A DNA stretch of 64,000 nt from Bradyrhizobium sp. 200 (GCF_023100945.1 NZ_CP064689.1:3144001-3208000); one strand, 5' to 3'. Positions 17,407 to 26,427 are shown, numbered from the stretch's first letter. Numbers and translations: made by a program. Notes: generated by a model not told the origin, from the sequence alone.

Positions 17407-17702
17407 GCGACACCATCCACCATGTCACGATCCGCGGGCGGGTGCAGGGCGTCGGCTATCGCGCATGGGTGGAGGATGAGGCGATCGCGCGCGGCGTCGA
17501 GGGCTGGGTGCGCAATCGCTGGGACGGCAGCGTGGAAGCGACGTTTGCCGGGCCGGCTGATATCGTGGCTGGTATGATCGCTGCCTGTCAGCGCGGACCA
17601 ACGTCCGCGCGGGTTGAGGCGGTCGAGGACGAAGCCGGCAATCCCGACATGCTGAAGCTGCGGCGGGCAGGGGAGCGGTTCTCGGTGCTGCCGACGATCT
17701 GA
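17403..17702 (+). CDS. acyP: Acylphosphatase
   Basis: 99 aa, one acylphosphatase domain. The phosphate-binding loop [12 protein letters not shown] provides the catalytic Arg (near residue 20) and [15 protein letters not shown] the catalytic Asn (near residue 38). It hydrolyses acyl phosphates such as carbamoyl or acetyl phosphate in the cytosol. The 4-base ATGA overlap with the upstream gene indicates translational coupling. Confidence 0.9.
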   Translation: MSDTIHHVTIRGRVQGVGYRAWVEDEAIARGVEGWVRNRWDGSVEATFAGPADIVAGMIAACQRGPTSARVEAVEDEAGNPDMLKLRRAGERFSVLPTI

Positions 17703-17740
17703 TCCCATGATAGGCTGATACGACCTACGAGGTGCATTGA

Positions 17741-17881
17741 GTGAAGTCGCAACAGCCTGGACGCGACTGGAGACGAATCCATCATTCTCCAATCTTCTGG
17801 ATCGGGGTCGTGATGTGTCTGGCCGCGATCACGGTCTATGTGCTGTCTGACGACCTCGCGTGGCGGCCTGGCGCACGATAG
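17741..17881 (+). CDS. Small single-pass membrane protein (46 aa)
   Basis: GTG at 17741 (38 bases after acyP, with a CGAGG ribosome site) to TAG at 17879-17881. The product has a basic N-terminus (KSQQPGRDWRRIHHSP) then a single transmembrane helix (IFWIGVVMCLAAITVYVL) and a short acidic-basic tail (SDDLAWRPGAR). The positive-inside pattern suggests the N-terminus is cytoplasmic. Such short proteins occur next to acylphosphatase in relatives as I recall; function unknown. Confidence 0.6.
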   Translation: MKSQQPGRDWRRIHHSPIFWIGVVMCLAAITVYVLSDDLAWRPGAR

Positions 17882-17979
17882 CGGCGCCCGCGCAATTGAT
17901 AGCGCGGAGGGCTTTGCATGAATGTGGGGCTCACCTGTCAGCGAAATGATCGGCAGAAGATGTGGTCGGGAATCTCGCG

Positions 17980-19917
17980 CTAATGCGTTTGCTCGCCCGG
18001 CGTGAACTCGCCTTCGTGCTGGATGGAGGCGCTGTCGACATATTGCAGGTCGCGTGAGGAATACACGATGCTGCGATTGCGGCCGAGACGCTTGGCTTCA
18101 TAGAGCGCGGTGTCGGCTTCTCCCACCAATGCCGCCTCGTCGAGCGTCGAGCGGTTTCTGGCGGCGACGCCGACGCTGATGGTGATGTATCCGCGGCTGG
18201 AAGCCGTGTTCGGAATGCCGAGCGCCCGAACCGTCAGCCGGATGGCTTCGGCGACCTTCAGGGCGGCGTCTTCCGAGGTGTTCGGTAACACGACGGCGAA
18301 TTCCTCGCCGCCATAGCGCGCGGACAGGCCCGACGTATTGGTGGTCGCATCGCCCAATGCCTTGGCCACCACCTGCAGGCAGCGATCACCGGCCTGGTGT
18401 CCGTAGGTGTCGTTGTACCCCTTGAAATTGTCGATATCGAACAGGAGCACCGCAATCTCTTCACAGGATTCGAACTCACGCCGCAGGAAGCTGTCGAAGG
18501 TGCGGCGGTTGGTAAGCCCGGTCAGTCCGTCGGTCGCAGCGAGCTGGGTGAGGCGGCGGTTGAGCTGGGTCAGTTCGTCCTCCATCCGCTTGCGTTCGGT
18601 GACATCGCGGATGACGCAGAGAAATTCCGTCCGCGAGGGGTCGTCCGTTTCGGACGCCAGCTTGAACTTGCTTTCCACCCACGCCAGCGTTCCGTCGCCG
18701 CGATAGTGCCGAAACACGACGGTGCTGACGCTGTCGACCCCATCGAGCCGTTCGGTCGCCGATTTGACACTCTCCCTGTCGTCGGGATGCACCAGGTCAA
18801 AGCATGATTTGCCGAGGAGATCCTTCGGGCGCAATCCCAGCACCGGCTCGGCCGACCGCGAAACATAACGCAGCAGGCTGCGGGCATCGATCAGGATGAT
18901 GATGTCGGCGATGTTGTTGGCGAGCAGGCGATAATGCGCCTCGCGTTCGCGCAGTGTGCGCTCGGTCTTGTTGCGGAAGCGGAACTGCAGGGCAAGCAAC
19001 GCCGCCAGCATCAGGATCATGCATAGCAGCACGCCTGCGACGATGGCGTCGGTCCGCAATCCCTTCCACCATTCGGAAAGCGACATGGCCACGGTAACCA
19101 CCATGGGGTAGTGCGGCGTTTCCTCGTAGCCGAGGTGCTTCACGATACCGTCGAACGGCGAGATGATCTTGTAGTATCCGACAGAGCTCAGTTTAAGATG
19201 TTTTGAGAACAGGGCGGTCTTGGACAGATCCGTGCCCCTGTCCGACTGCGGCCAACGTATCAGGAGCGTACCATCATTCCGTATCAGGGTGATGCCGCCG
19301 TCCGCGCCGAGCTTGAATGTCCGGTAAAAGCCGTTGAAGTAATCCTTGTCGATCGCTGCAGCGACAACCCCGCCGAAGCTGCCGTCGAGCTTGGTGATAC
19401 GCTTCGAAAGAACGATCATTGAGGATCGCTCGTCTACACGGGATTGCAGCGGCTCGCTGATCCGAAGCGTATTGTCCGGTGTGTCGCGATGGTAGGCGAA
19501 ATAGCTGCGGTCCGAGATAGTGTGGCGCGGTGTCTCCGGCAATGACGAATAGGTCCAGTTGCCCTTGGCATCCGCGACGCCAATGTCGCGCAACTGGGGA
19601 AGCGTTTTCGCCGTTTCAGCGAGGTACCTGTTGAACCGATTCGGCTCGGGATCCCGGTATTTCAGCAGGTCCACCATTCCGGCCATCGCAATATCGACCG
19701 CCTGAATGGTGTGCGAGGCATGCTCGGAAAGCGAATGGACGAGGTTCTGGATGTCGGAGCTGCCGCTCGCCAGCGCCGCTTTCTTGGCGTCGAGCACCTT
19801 CCAGGCCATGACGCCGAGGACACTGGCGGTCATGACAAGCGCAAAGATGATGACCACGGACGTCGATGTTATCCGCCGCAGCGGCCCGCCGGGGTCTGGG
19901 GGATTTGGATTGGGCAT
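17980..19917 (-). CDS. Membrane diguanylate cyclase (dCache-PAS-GGDEF)
   Basis: 645 aa. TM1 at about 16-40 and TM2 at about 290-315 surround a dCache-type periplasmic sensor (TYSSLPETPRHTISDRSYFA; MIVLSKRITKLDGSFGGVV). A PAS/PAC module follows (about 330-450, FRLLANNIADIIILIDARSLL and FLCVIRDVTERKRM), then a GGDEF domain (about 460-620) with intact RYGGEEF near 536 and the upstream I-site pattern not obvious. No EAL domain, so it should only synthesise cyclic di-GMP. It is the second such enzyme within 11 kb. Confidence 0.92.
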   Translation of the reverse strand: MPNPNPPDPGGPLRRITSTSVVIIFALVMTASVLGVMAWKVLDAKKAALASGSSDIQNLVHSLSEHASHTIQAVDIAMAGMVDLLKYRDPEPNRFNRYLAETAKTLPQLRDIGVADAKGNWTYSSLPETPRHTISDRSYFAYHRDTPDNTLRISEPLQSRVDERSSMIVLSKRITKLDGSFGGVVAAAIDKDYFNGFYRTFKLGADGGITLIRNDGTLLIRWPQSDRGTDLSKTALFSKHLKLSSVGYYKIISPFDGIVKHLGYEETPHYPMVVTVAMSLSEWWKGLRTDAIVAGVLLCMILMLAALLALQFRFRNKTERTLREREAHYRLLANNIADIIILIDARSLLRYVSRSAEPVLGLRPKDLLGKSCFDLVHPDDRESVKSATERLDGVDSVSTVVFRHYRGDGTLAWVESKFKLASETDDPSRTEFLCVIRDVTERKRMEDELTQLNRRLTQLAATDGLTGLTNRRTFDSFLRREFESCEEIAVLLFDIDNFKGYNDTYGHQAGDRCLQVVAKALGDATTNTSGLSARYGGEEFAVVLPNTSEDAALKVAEAIRLTVRALGIPNTASSRGYITISVGVAARNRSTLDEAALVGEADTALYEAKRLGRNRSIVYSSRDLQYVDSASIQHEGEFTPGEQTH

Positions 19918-20108
19918 TCCATGCCTTGATGGCCGCGCCAGACCTCGTTGCGGGCAACGCGCGAAGCGAATCTAAGGCGCGACCGGTACTGAGGGGTTAA
20001 CGGATCGACCGGGGATACACGGAATCTGGAACGTCGAAGGTTGAGTTCCATTGCTGGAACCCTACGAAGCATAGGGCTCTGTCCGTCCCAATGGTCGAGA
20101 TGACGGCC

Positions 20109-20137
20109 TTGACATCCGCACAGTTCCGTCAGATATT
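20109..20137 (+). promoter_or_regulatory. Sigma-70-type promoter for a leaderless mRNA
   Basis: TTGACA (20109-20114), 17-base spacer, GATATT (20132-20137). Transcription should start about 6-7 bases later, at or next to the ATG at 20144; no ribosome site precedes the ATG. Confidence 0.6.
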
Positions 20138-20153
20138 TCTGTCATGACAGAAA
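20136..20153. promoter_or_regulatory. Perfect 18-bp palindrome over the start codon (operator)
   Basis: TTTCTGTCATGACAGAAA is an exact palindrome covering the end of the -10, the start site and the ATG of the MarR/GbsR-type gene. Its position is ideal for auto-repression by that regulator. Confidence 0.65.
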
Positions 20154-20701
20154 CAACCGACAAAAAGAAACTCCCCGCCGTCGTCGAGCGCTTCATCCTG
20201 CACTGGGGCGACATGGGGGACGAGTGGGGCGTCAACCGCTCCGTCAGCCAGATCCACGGCCTGCTGTATCTCGCGGAGGCGCCGATGACCGCGGAGGACA
20301 TCGCCGAGACGCTCGGCATGGCGCGGTCCAACGTCTCCAACTCCATCAAGGAATTGCTGGCCTGGAACCTGATCCGGCGGGTGCCCATCCTCGGCGACCG
20401 CCGCGATCATTTCGAGGCGGAGACCGACATCTGGGAAGTGGCGGCGCGGATCGCCGCCGGCCGCAAGGAGCGCGAGATCGACCCCGCGGTCGACGCGCTG
20501 CGTGCCTGCGTTTCCGACGCGGCTGACGATCCGACCATCAGTCCGGTCGCGGCCAAGCGGCTGAAGGAAATGCTGGCGTTCACGGAACTGGTCGACCGCT
20601 GGTACACGCAGATGCTGGGTGTGCCGCGGCCAAGGCTGGTCGCGCTGATCAAGCTTGGCGAGAAGATCGTCAGTTTCTTGCCGGCGGGGAAATCCAGGTA
20701 G
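20144..20701 (+). CDS. GbsR/MarR-family transcriptional regulator
   Basis: 185 aa. A winged helix-turn-helix lies at about 25-100: SVSQIHGLLYLAEAPMTAED, then IAETLGMARSNVSNSIKELL (recognition helix) and a wing at RRVPILGDRRDHFEAETD. The C-terminal half is helical, suited to dimerisation. The group (GbsR-like) is a MarR relative known from choline/glycine-betaine regulation in Bacillus, but the family is used widely. It heads an operon with the DUF4166 gene (30 bases later) and the epimerase fusion, and probably represses its own transcript through the palindrome at the ATG. Confidence 0.85.
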   Translation: MTETTDKKKLPAVVERFILHWGDMGDEWGVNRSVSQIHGLLYLAEAPMTAEDIAETLGMARSNVSNSIKELLAWNLIRRVPILGDRRDHFEAETDIWEVAARIAAGRKEREIDPAVDALRACVSDAADDPTISPVAAKRLKEMLAFTELVDRWYTQMLGVPRPRLVALIKLGEKIVSFLPAGKSR

Positions 20702-20731
20702 GGCAGAGGGGCGGAGGGGCAGGAGCGTGTG

Positions 20732-21397
20732 ATGGCGTCCACAAGAGTACCAAGGCTTCCCGCAACGCCCGCCTCGAACACCATCCTGCTCGACGACCGC
20801 CGCTTCCACGATCTGTTGCCCGACGAGGATTGGGGCCGCTTGCCGCTGGCGATCTGGCGGCGCTTCTCCAAGCGTTTTGCCGATGGCGAGACCGTCGTCT
20901 ATGTCGGCATGGTCGAGGAGGCGAGCTTCACGCCGATCGGCTGGTGGCTGGCGCAGCTTGCGCGCGTCATCGGCGGTCCGTTGCCGACGGGCGCCGAGAC
21001 CGGTGTTCCCATGGTGGTGACGGTGACCGAGGATGCGGCGAGCGGCGGCCAGATCTGGACCCGTATCTGCGCGCGCAGCAACGGCTTTCCACAGGTCATC
21101 CATTCCGCCAAGCGCTTTGCCGGGCCGACCGGGCTCGAGGAATATGTCGGCTACGGCGTCAGCATGGCGCTGCGGATATCGGTCGAGCACGAAGCGCTGG
21201 TGTTCCGCAGCGTCGGCTATTCCCTGCAGATCGGACCATTGAGGTTGCCGCTGCCGCCGCGGTTTACGCCCGGCGATCTCACCGTGACCCATTCCGATCT
21301 CGGCGGCGGCACGTTCCGCTTCACGCTGGAGATCGTTCATCCGCGCTTCGGAAAACTCATTCGTCAATCCGCATTGTTCCGGGAGGCCGCATCATGA
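20732..21397 (+). CDS. DUF4166 domain protein
   Basis: 221 aa from the ATG at 20732 (AGGAG upstream; a GTG directly before is an alternative). The single DUF4166-like region covers nearly the whole length: WGRLPLAIWRRFSKRFADGE, then VVYVGMVEEASFTPIGWWLA, GGPLPTGAETGVPMVVTVTE, WTRICARSNGFPQVIHSAKRF and GGGTFRFTLEIVHPRFGKL. The domain often accompanies saccharopine-dehydrogenase-like or epimerase-like proteins; its chemistry is unknown. It overlaps the next gene by 4 bases. Confidence 0.8.
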   Translation: MASTRVPRLPATPASNTILLDDRRFHDLLPDEDWGRLPLAIWRRFSKRFADGETVVYVGMVEEASFTPIGWWLAQLARVIGGPLPTGAETGVPMVVTVTEDAASGGQIWTRICARSNGFPQVIHSAKRFAGPTGLEEYVGYGVSMALRISVEHEALVFRSVGYSLQIGPLRLPLPPRFTPGDLTVTHSDLGGGTFRFTLEIVHPRFGKLIRQSALFREAAS

Positions 21398-22830
21398 CGT
21401 CGCTGCTTTGGATCCTGATCGCCATTCAGGTCGTGATGGGCGTGTTCGATACGTTCTATCACCATGAGCTGACCGAGCGGCTGGCCTGGCGACCCTCGCA
21501 GCGTTACGAGCTGCAGCTCCACAGTGTGCGCAACATGCTTTATGCGCTGCTGTTCCTGGTGCTGGGCTGGCTGGAAGTGCACGGCATCCTCGCGATGCTG
21601 ATCATCGCGGTGCTGGCAGCCGAAATCGTCATCACGCTGATGGATTTCGTTGAGGAGGACATGAGCCGGAAGCTGCCGGCCAGCGAACGCATCAATCACA
21701 CGCTGCTCGCGATCAACTACGGCGCCATTCTCGTTCTGCTGCTGCCGGTCCTGATCGGCTGGGCAGGGCAGCCGACCGGCGTCAAACCGGCCTATACCGG
21801 CTGGCTCAGCCTGATCGCGGCGGCGGCAGCCGTGGGCGCGGCGCTGTGCGGCCTGCGCGATTTCGCAGCATCGAAGCGTCTCTCGCGGATGACCAGCGCG
21901 CCCGCCGCAAGCCTGGTCGAAAAACTGCCCGCACGGCAGACGGTGCTGGTGACCGGCGCCACCGGCTTCATCGGCAGCCGCCTGGTCGCAGGCCTGAGCG
22001 GCGCAGGCCATCAGGTCATCGCGCTGGTGCGCAACCCCGCCAAAGCCGAAATGTTGCCGCCGCCGATCACGCTGATCACGAGCCTCGATCAGCTTCCGGC
22101 TGACAGCCGCATCGATACCATCGTCAATCTCGCAGGCGAGCCGATCGGCGATGAGCTGTGGACCGACGCCAAGCGCCGAAAAATTCTCGACTCCCGGATC
22201 AACATGACCGGCGACATCGTCAAGCTGATCGCGCGGCTCGAGCGCAAGCCTGTAGTGCTGGTGAGCGGTTCGGCCATTGGCTGGTATGGGCTCTGGCAGG
22301 ACCAGGTGCTGACGGAGTCGGCAAAATCACATGCCTGCTTCAGCCACGAGCTCTGCGAGGCCTGGGAAAACGCGGCGCGTCCGGCGGAAGCGCATGGCGT
22401 GCGCGTGGTCTGTCTGCGGATTGGCCTCGTGATCGGCACCGATGGCGGCTTCATCACGCGGATGCTGACGCCGTTCGAGTTCGGCCTCGGCGGGCCGCTC
22501 GGCTCGGGCCGGCAGTGGATGTCGTGGATCGAGCGCGACGATCTGATCCGACTGATCGCGCACGTGATCGCAAGGCCCGAACTGGCGGGGCCGATCAACG
22601 CCACCGCGCCGATCCCCGTGACCAATACAAAGTTCACCGAGGAATTGAGCCGCCGGCTGCACCGGCCCGCGATTTTCCGCATTCCCGGCGGGCTGCTGCG
22701 CCGCGTCGGCGGCGACTTTGCCAACGAGCTTCTGTTGGGCGGCCAGCGCGTGCTGCCGAACAAGGCGCTCAGCAACGGATTCGTGTTCCGGCACGAAACG
22801 CTGCGCAGCGCGTTCGAGGCGATCTTGTAG
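21394..22830 (+). CDS. Membrane domain fused to TIGR01777-family NAD-dependent epimerase
   Basis: 478 aa from the ATG at 21394 (ATGA overlap with the DUF4166 gene, GGGAGG upstream). The first ~175 residues hold four hydrophobic segments (MTSLLWILIAIQVVMGV; MLYALLFLVLGWLEVHGIL; YGAILVLLLPVLIGWA; LSLIAAAAAVGAALCGL) with a buried HHELTERLAW loop. From about 190 comes a Rossmann epimerase with GATGFIGSRLVAGL, SGSAIGWYG and LRIGLVIG..GGF, the pattern of TIGR01777 proteins. Stand-alone relatives are about 300 aa, so this is a membrane-anchored fusion. Substrate unknown. Confidence 0.82.
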   Translation: MTSLLWILIAIQVVMGVFDTFYHHELTERLAWRPSQRYELQLHSVRNMLYALLFLVLGWLEVHGILAMLIIAVLAAEIVITLMDFVEEDMSRKLPASERINHTLLAINYGAILVLLLPVLIGWAGQPTGVKPAYTGWLSLIAAAAAVGAALCGLRDFAASKRLSRMTSAPAASLVEKLPARQTVLVTGATGFIGSRLVAGLSGAGHQVIALVRNPAKAEMLPPPITLITSLDQLPADSRIDTIVNLAGEPIGDELWTDAKRRKILDSRINMTGDIVKLIARLERKPVVLVSGSAIGWYGLWQDQVLTESAKSHACFSHELCEAWENAARPAEAHGVRVVCLRIGLVIGTDGGFITRMLTPFEFGLGGPLGSGRQWMSWIERDDLIRLIAHVIARPELAGPINATAPIPVTNTKFTEELSRRLHRPAIFRIPGGLLRRVGGDFANELLLGGQRVLPNKALSNGFVFRHETLRSAFEAIL

Positions 22831-22866
22831 AGGAGGGCGAGATCTGCTCCAGCCAGGTCGGTTCCA

Positions 22867-24390
22867 TCACCGCGGCAGTTTCGCGATCGCCTGACTGAGT
22901 TCGTGGATTTCGTACGGCTTGCGCAGAATGGGAAAATCGCCGCGCACGTTCAGCGCGGCGTCGCTGTAGCCGCTGGTCAAGAGGATCGGCAGTCCGGGCC
23001 TGACAGCCTTCAGGTAGCGCGCCAGACCGAGGCCGTCCATTTTGCCGGGCATCACGATGTCGGAGAAGACGAGGTCTATTCCGTCGAACTCGATTTCGCG
23101 CAGCGCAGCTTCCGCATTCGCCACCCGGCGGACGGTGTAGCCGAGCTGCTCCAGCAGGTTGGTGCTGACGGATGCGACCTCCGGATTGTCTTCCACCAGC
23201 AGCACGATGCCGCTGCCGCCGGTTTCGGCTGCATTGACGTCTTCGGCCGCGGGTGCAGCTTCCTTTCGCGGCAGCAGCATCGTGATCCTGGTGCCCTTGC
23301 CGAGTTCGCTCGCCACCTTGACCGTTCCGCCGGCCTGATGGGCGAAGCCGTGAACCTGCGACAATCCCAAACCGGTGCCCTTGCCGATCGGCTTGGTGGT
23401 GAAGAAGGGATCGAAGATCTTGCCAAGGATATCGGGCGCGATGCCGGTGCCGGTGTCCTCCACCGAGATCGCGACATATCCGCCGGCACCGTCCTCGTCG
23501 CCGGGCGTATCGTTGTGCGCAGATATCGTGATGACGCCGCCGCCGGCCATGGCGTCGCGTGCGTTGACGACGAGATTGACCAGCGCGGTCTCGAACTCGG
23601 CGACGTCGACCATGACCGGCCAGACGTCAGGGTCAACGTCGATTTGCAGCGTCACCGCGCTGCCGACACCGGTGTCGAGCACCTCGCGCACCGCATCGAT
23701 CCGTTCGGCGACGTCGACCGTTTGCGGATTGACACTCTGCCGCCGCGCAAATGTCAGCAACTGGCTGGTGAGGGAGGCGCCGCGTTTGGTCGCCCCTTCG
23801 ATCGCCGATATCGCCCGCTGGTATTTGGGATCGTTGCCCACCGTTTTCTTCAGCGTGTGAAGACTGCCGCTGATGACCATCAGGAGATTGTTGAAATCGT
23901 GCGCCACGCCGCCGGTCAGTTGGCCGAGCGCGTCGAGCTTCTGCGATTCCGCGAGCTGCTGATGCATCTGTTCGAGCTGGAGCTGGGCTTCGCGGCGCTC
24001 GGTAATGTCGCGGGTGATCTTGGCGAAGCCGACGAGCTTGCCGTCCTCATGGATGGGATCGATGATGACGCTGGCCCAGAAGAAGGTGCCGTCCTTGCGG
24101 ACGCGCCAGCCTTCCTCCTCGTAACGGCCCTGTTCCCGGGCAATGCGCAAGGCGCGGAGCGGCTTGCCGTTCGCGCGGTCGACCTCGGTGTAGAAGCAGG
24201 AAAAATGCTGCCCGATGATTTCGTCGGGCAAATAGCCCTTGATCCGCTGGCCGCCGATATTCCAGCTCGTCACCATGCCGGTCGGATCCAGCATGTAGAG
24301 CGCGTAGTCGGCAACACCTTCAACCAGGAGTCGGAAGTTACGTTCGCTTTCGAATAGATCCCTTTGCTGTTGTTGATCTTTCTTGAACAT
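22867..24390 (-). CDS. Soluble PAS hybrid histidine kinase
   Basis: 507 aa, no membrane segments. One PAS/PAC module (about 15-135, FRLLVEGVADYALYMLDPTG, GFAKITRDITERREAQ), a HisKA box GGVAHDFNNLLMVISGSL (His near 162), the ATPase boxes VEDTGTGIAPDILGKIFDPF and GKGTGLGLSQVHGF, and a receiver from about 385 (VLLVEDNPEVASVS; VFSDIVMPGKMDG with Asp near 443). It resembles the 10582 kinase in its kinase-receiver part, as though both came from one ancestor. No adjoining output regulator is seen; it is convergent with the epimerase operon. Confidence 0.92.
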   Translation of the reverse strand: MFKKDQQQQRDLFESERNFRLLVEGVADYALYMLDPTGMVTSWNIGGQRIKGYLPDEIIGQHFSCFYTEVDRANGKPLRALRIAREQGRYEEEGWRVRKDGTFFWASVIIDPIHEDGKLVGFAKITRDITERREAQLQLEQMHQQLAESQKLDALGQLTGGVAHDFNNLLMVISGSLHTLKKTVGNDPKYQRAISAIEGATKRGASLTSQLLTFARRQSVNPQTVDVAERIDAVREVLDTGVGSAVTLQIDVDPDVWPVMVDVAEFETALVNLVVNARDAMAGGGVITISAHNDTPGDEDGAGGYVAISVEDTGTGIAPDILGKIFDPFFTTKPIGKGTGLGLSQVHGFAHQAGGTVKVASELGKGTRITMLLPRKEAAPAAEDVNAAETGGSGIVLLVEDNPEVASVSTNLLEQLGYTVRRVANAEAALREIEFDGIDLVFSDIVMPGKMDGLGLARYLKAVRPGLPILLTSGYSDAALNVRGDFPILRKPYEIHELSQAIAKLPR

Positions 24391-24492
24391 CCGACTGCCC
24401 GTTTAAGAGGCGCAAACGCACAACGCGCCAATTGGTTCCCGAAAAATCGGTCTTTTTAACGAAACGGTCCATTATGCCGGCGTAACGATCCG

Positions 24493-25347
24493 TTACGCCG
24501 AGACAGTCACGCTCCTGAACGTCGCCGCCAGCGTCCGCAACGCCATGAGCTTGGCGGGGTCGCTGATCTTCGAGTGCAGCATCACCTTCGAGGGAGGCAG
24601 CCGCGGCAACCCCTCGGCCGGCCCGATATCGACCAGACCTGGCGGCGCGATCCGCCGTGCCAGCGGTGCTACAGCAAGGCCCGCCAATGCGGCTGCGACC
24701 ACCGCGGTGACGCCACCGCCGACAAAGCTCTCGCTCCAGGCGATGCCGGCCTTGTCAAGGGCGCGGATGGCGAGCGCGCGCACGCCGCAGGGCGGCGCCA
24801 GCGTGGCCAGAGGCAACGTCTCGCCGCGGCGCCAGGCGAGGCGTTTGGCGGCGAACCAGCCGAAGGCGTCTTCCGTCAGCTTCTCACCGCCGCGGCGGCT
24901 GCCTTCCTGCCGCACCACCACGGCGTCGAGCTCGCCGGCATCGTAGGCATCCAGCATCTCGCGCGAAAAACCGATCGTCACGGAAAGTGCAAGCTGCGAC
25001 GACATCGCATGCAGCCGTTCGAGCAGCGGCACCAGCTCCGGTCCCGCAGCGTGATCTGAGATTCCGAGCGACAATTGCTGGCGCGCTTGCGGCTCGCCCG
25101 ACAGCGCGCGGTCATGCGCCTCGATCAGCGTGCGGGCGCGGGCTAGGAATGCCGCGCCACCGGCGGTCAGCGCAACCGCCCGCGGCGAGCGCTCGACCAG
25201 CCGCTTGCCGACCACGCCCTCCAGCCGCTGCAGCTTCATGCTGACGGCGGCCTGCGTGGCGCCGAGCGCTTCGGCGGCGCGGGTAAAGCTTTGCAGTTCG
25301 GCGACCAGCAGGAACGCCCGCACCGTATCGATATCCAGCGTGCTCAT
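24493..25347 (-). CDS. LysR-family transcriptional regulator
   Basis: 284 aa from the ATG at 25347 (MSTLDIDTVRAFLLV); a GTG at 25371 adds eight residues. The HTH is at about 10-60 (SFTRAAEALGATQAAVSMKLQRL), followed by the periplasmic-binding-like effector domain (LSLGISDHAAGPELVPLLERL..). It diverges from the tautomerase gene at 25466, which it probably regulates. A 9-bp hairpin (24479-24499) overlaps its stop codon. Confidence 0.88.
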   Translation of the reverse strand: MSTLDIDTVRAFLLVAELQSFTRAAEALGATQAAVSMKLQRLEGVVGKRLVERSPRAVALTAGGAAFLARARTLIEAHDRALSGEPQARQQLSLGISDHAAGPELVPLLERLHAMSSQLALSVTIGFSREMLDAYDAGELDAVVVRQEGSRRGGEKLTEDAFGWFAAKRLAWRRGETLPLATLAPPCGVRALAIRALDKAGIAWSESFVGGGVTAVVAAALAGLAVAPLARRIAPPGLVDIGPAEGLPRLPPSKVMLHSKISDPAKLMALRTLAATFRSVTVSA

Positions 25348-25465
25348 CGCATCATCAATATCTATTATCACTGTTATGAATAGAGATAAGATACCAAGAT
25401 GATGGCCGCAGGTCTAGATAGGCAGGGAGCGCGATGACTTCGCGTATCTATCGAGGAGAATGACC

Positions 25466-25894
25466 ATGCCGCTTATCACCGTCACCTATTCCAGCATCCG
25501 CAAGCCGCCGTCACTCAAGGCGGAAATTGCGTCCGCCGTCAGCGATCTCACCGCGCGGATTCTGCGCAAGGATCCGAAGGTCACCGCGATCATCGTGAAG
25601 GCAGTCGATGCCGCCGACTGGTTCGCCGGCGGAAAGTCGCTCGCCGAGCAGAGCCTCGCCAGCTTCTGGCTCGACGTCCATGTCAGCGAGGGCACCAACA
25701 CCAAGGACGAGAAGGCCGCCTATCTCGCCGCGCTGTTCCAGCGCATGGGCGAACTGCTCGGGCCGCTGCATGAGGAAAGCTACGCCCATGTCGACGAGGT
25801 CAAGGGCGATGCCTACGGCTTCGGCGGCCTCACCCAGGAGCGCCGCTACATCGCCGGCCAACTCGAGGTCGCGCCGCGGAAGGTCGTGGCGTGA
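25466..25894 (+). CDS. Tautomerase-superfamily protein (4-oxalocrotonate tautomerase-like)
   Basis: 142 aa starting MPLITVTYSSI, which leaves Pro as the N-terminal catalytic residue after Met removal. The GAGGAG ribosome site also fits the ATG at 25460 (MTMPLI), but the conserved proline requires the start at 25466. It spans two tautomerase units (bimodular, about 130-145 aa as in cis-CaaD/MSAD-like proteins): a first with ILRKDPKVTAIIVKAVDAADW and a second with AALFQRMGELLGPLHEESYA. Likely cytosolic isomerase or dehalogenase; substrate unknown. Divergent LysR regulator adjacent. Confidence 0.78.
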   Translation: MPLITVTYSSIRKPPSLKAEIASAVSDLTARILRKDPKVTAIIVKAVDAADWFAGGKSLAEQSLASFWLDVHVSEGTNTKDEKAAYLAALFQRMGELLGPLHEESYAHVDEVKGDAYGFGGLTQERRYIAGQLEVAPRKVVA

Positions 25895-25945
25895 AGATAG
25901 CCGGACTTGCGGACGGCGCTTGCGGCGCCGTCCGCGCATTCGCGA

Positions 25946-26362
25946 TCAGCGGGTGGACGGAGGGCTGATTGTCATCGCCGCGTGGCGGTCGCCAAATGCA
26001 AGCCCACGACCGTGCGACCAATCGACCAGCGCATTCTCGGTGAGCGCGATCATCACGTCGTCGCCGGAAAATCCGGCGCTGACGGCACGATCCGCGATCC
26101 GCCGAAACAAATTTCTCTTCTGATCGACCGTGCGTCCTTCGAGAAACAGAATCTCGATGATCGAGGCATCTGGCGTGCGTGCGACATCAGGGAAGGTCGG
26201 GTCGATGAACATCATTTCCCGCGCGTAGGTCGAAACGAGCTGAAACCGGTCCTTGGGAGGCACGCCACAGGTCTCGACAAGGCCCTCGTGCACGGCGTCG
26301 GCAAGGGCGCGAATTTTGGCCGGCGCAAGATGGGCCGGTACGGATATGCGGGCGAGGGGCAT
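25946..26362 (-). CDS. Tautomerase-superfamily protein
   Basis: 138 aa from the ATG at 26362 (MPLARISVPAHL), again with Pro directly after Met. The start at 26428 would bury the proline. It has tautomerase repeats (PAKIRALADAVHEGLVETCG; QKRNLFRRIADRAVSAGF) and reads like the tautomerase/MIF-related family often called tautomerase_3. It is convergent with the other tautomerase and divergent from the LysR gene at 26457. Confidence 0.75.
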   Translation of the reverse strand: MPLARISVPAHLAPAKIRALADAVHEGLVETCGVPPKDRFQLVSTYAREMMFIDPTFPDVARTPDASIIEILFLEGRTVDQKRNLFRRIADRAVSAGFSGDDVMIALTENALVDWSHGRGLAFGDRHAAMTISPPSTR

Positions 26363-26412
26363 CGGGAACGTCTCCGGGTTTCTGGGGCCCTTCGTCCTAT
26401 TTATGCTAAGGA

Positions 26413-26427
26413 TAGAGATAAATCTCA
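26413..26427. promoter_or_regulatory. Short palindrome in the second tautomerase-lysR promoter region
   Basis: GAGAT-AA-ATCTC (26416-26427) begins within the 10-mer ATAGAGATAA (26413-26422). The same 10-mer is present at 25380-25389 between the first lysR and tautomerase. This may be a LysR half site; the length is small and chance is possible. Confidence 0.3.
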
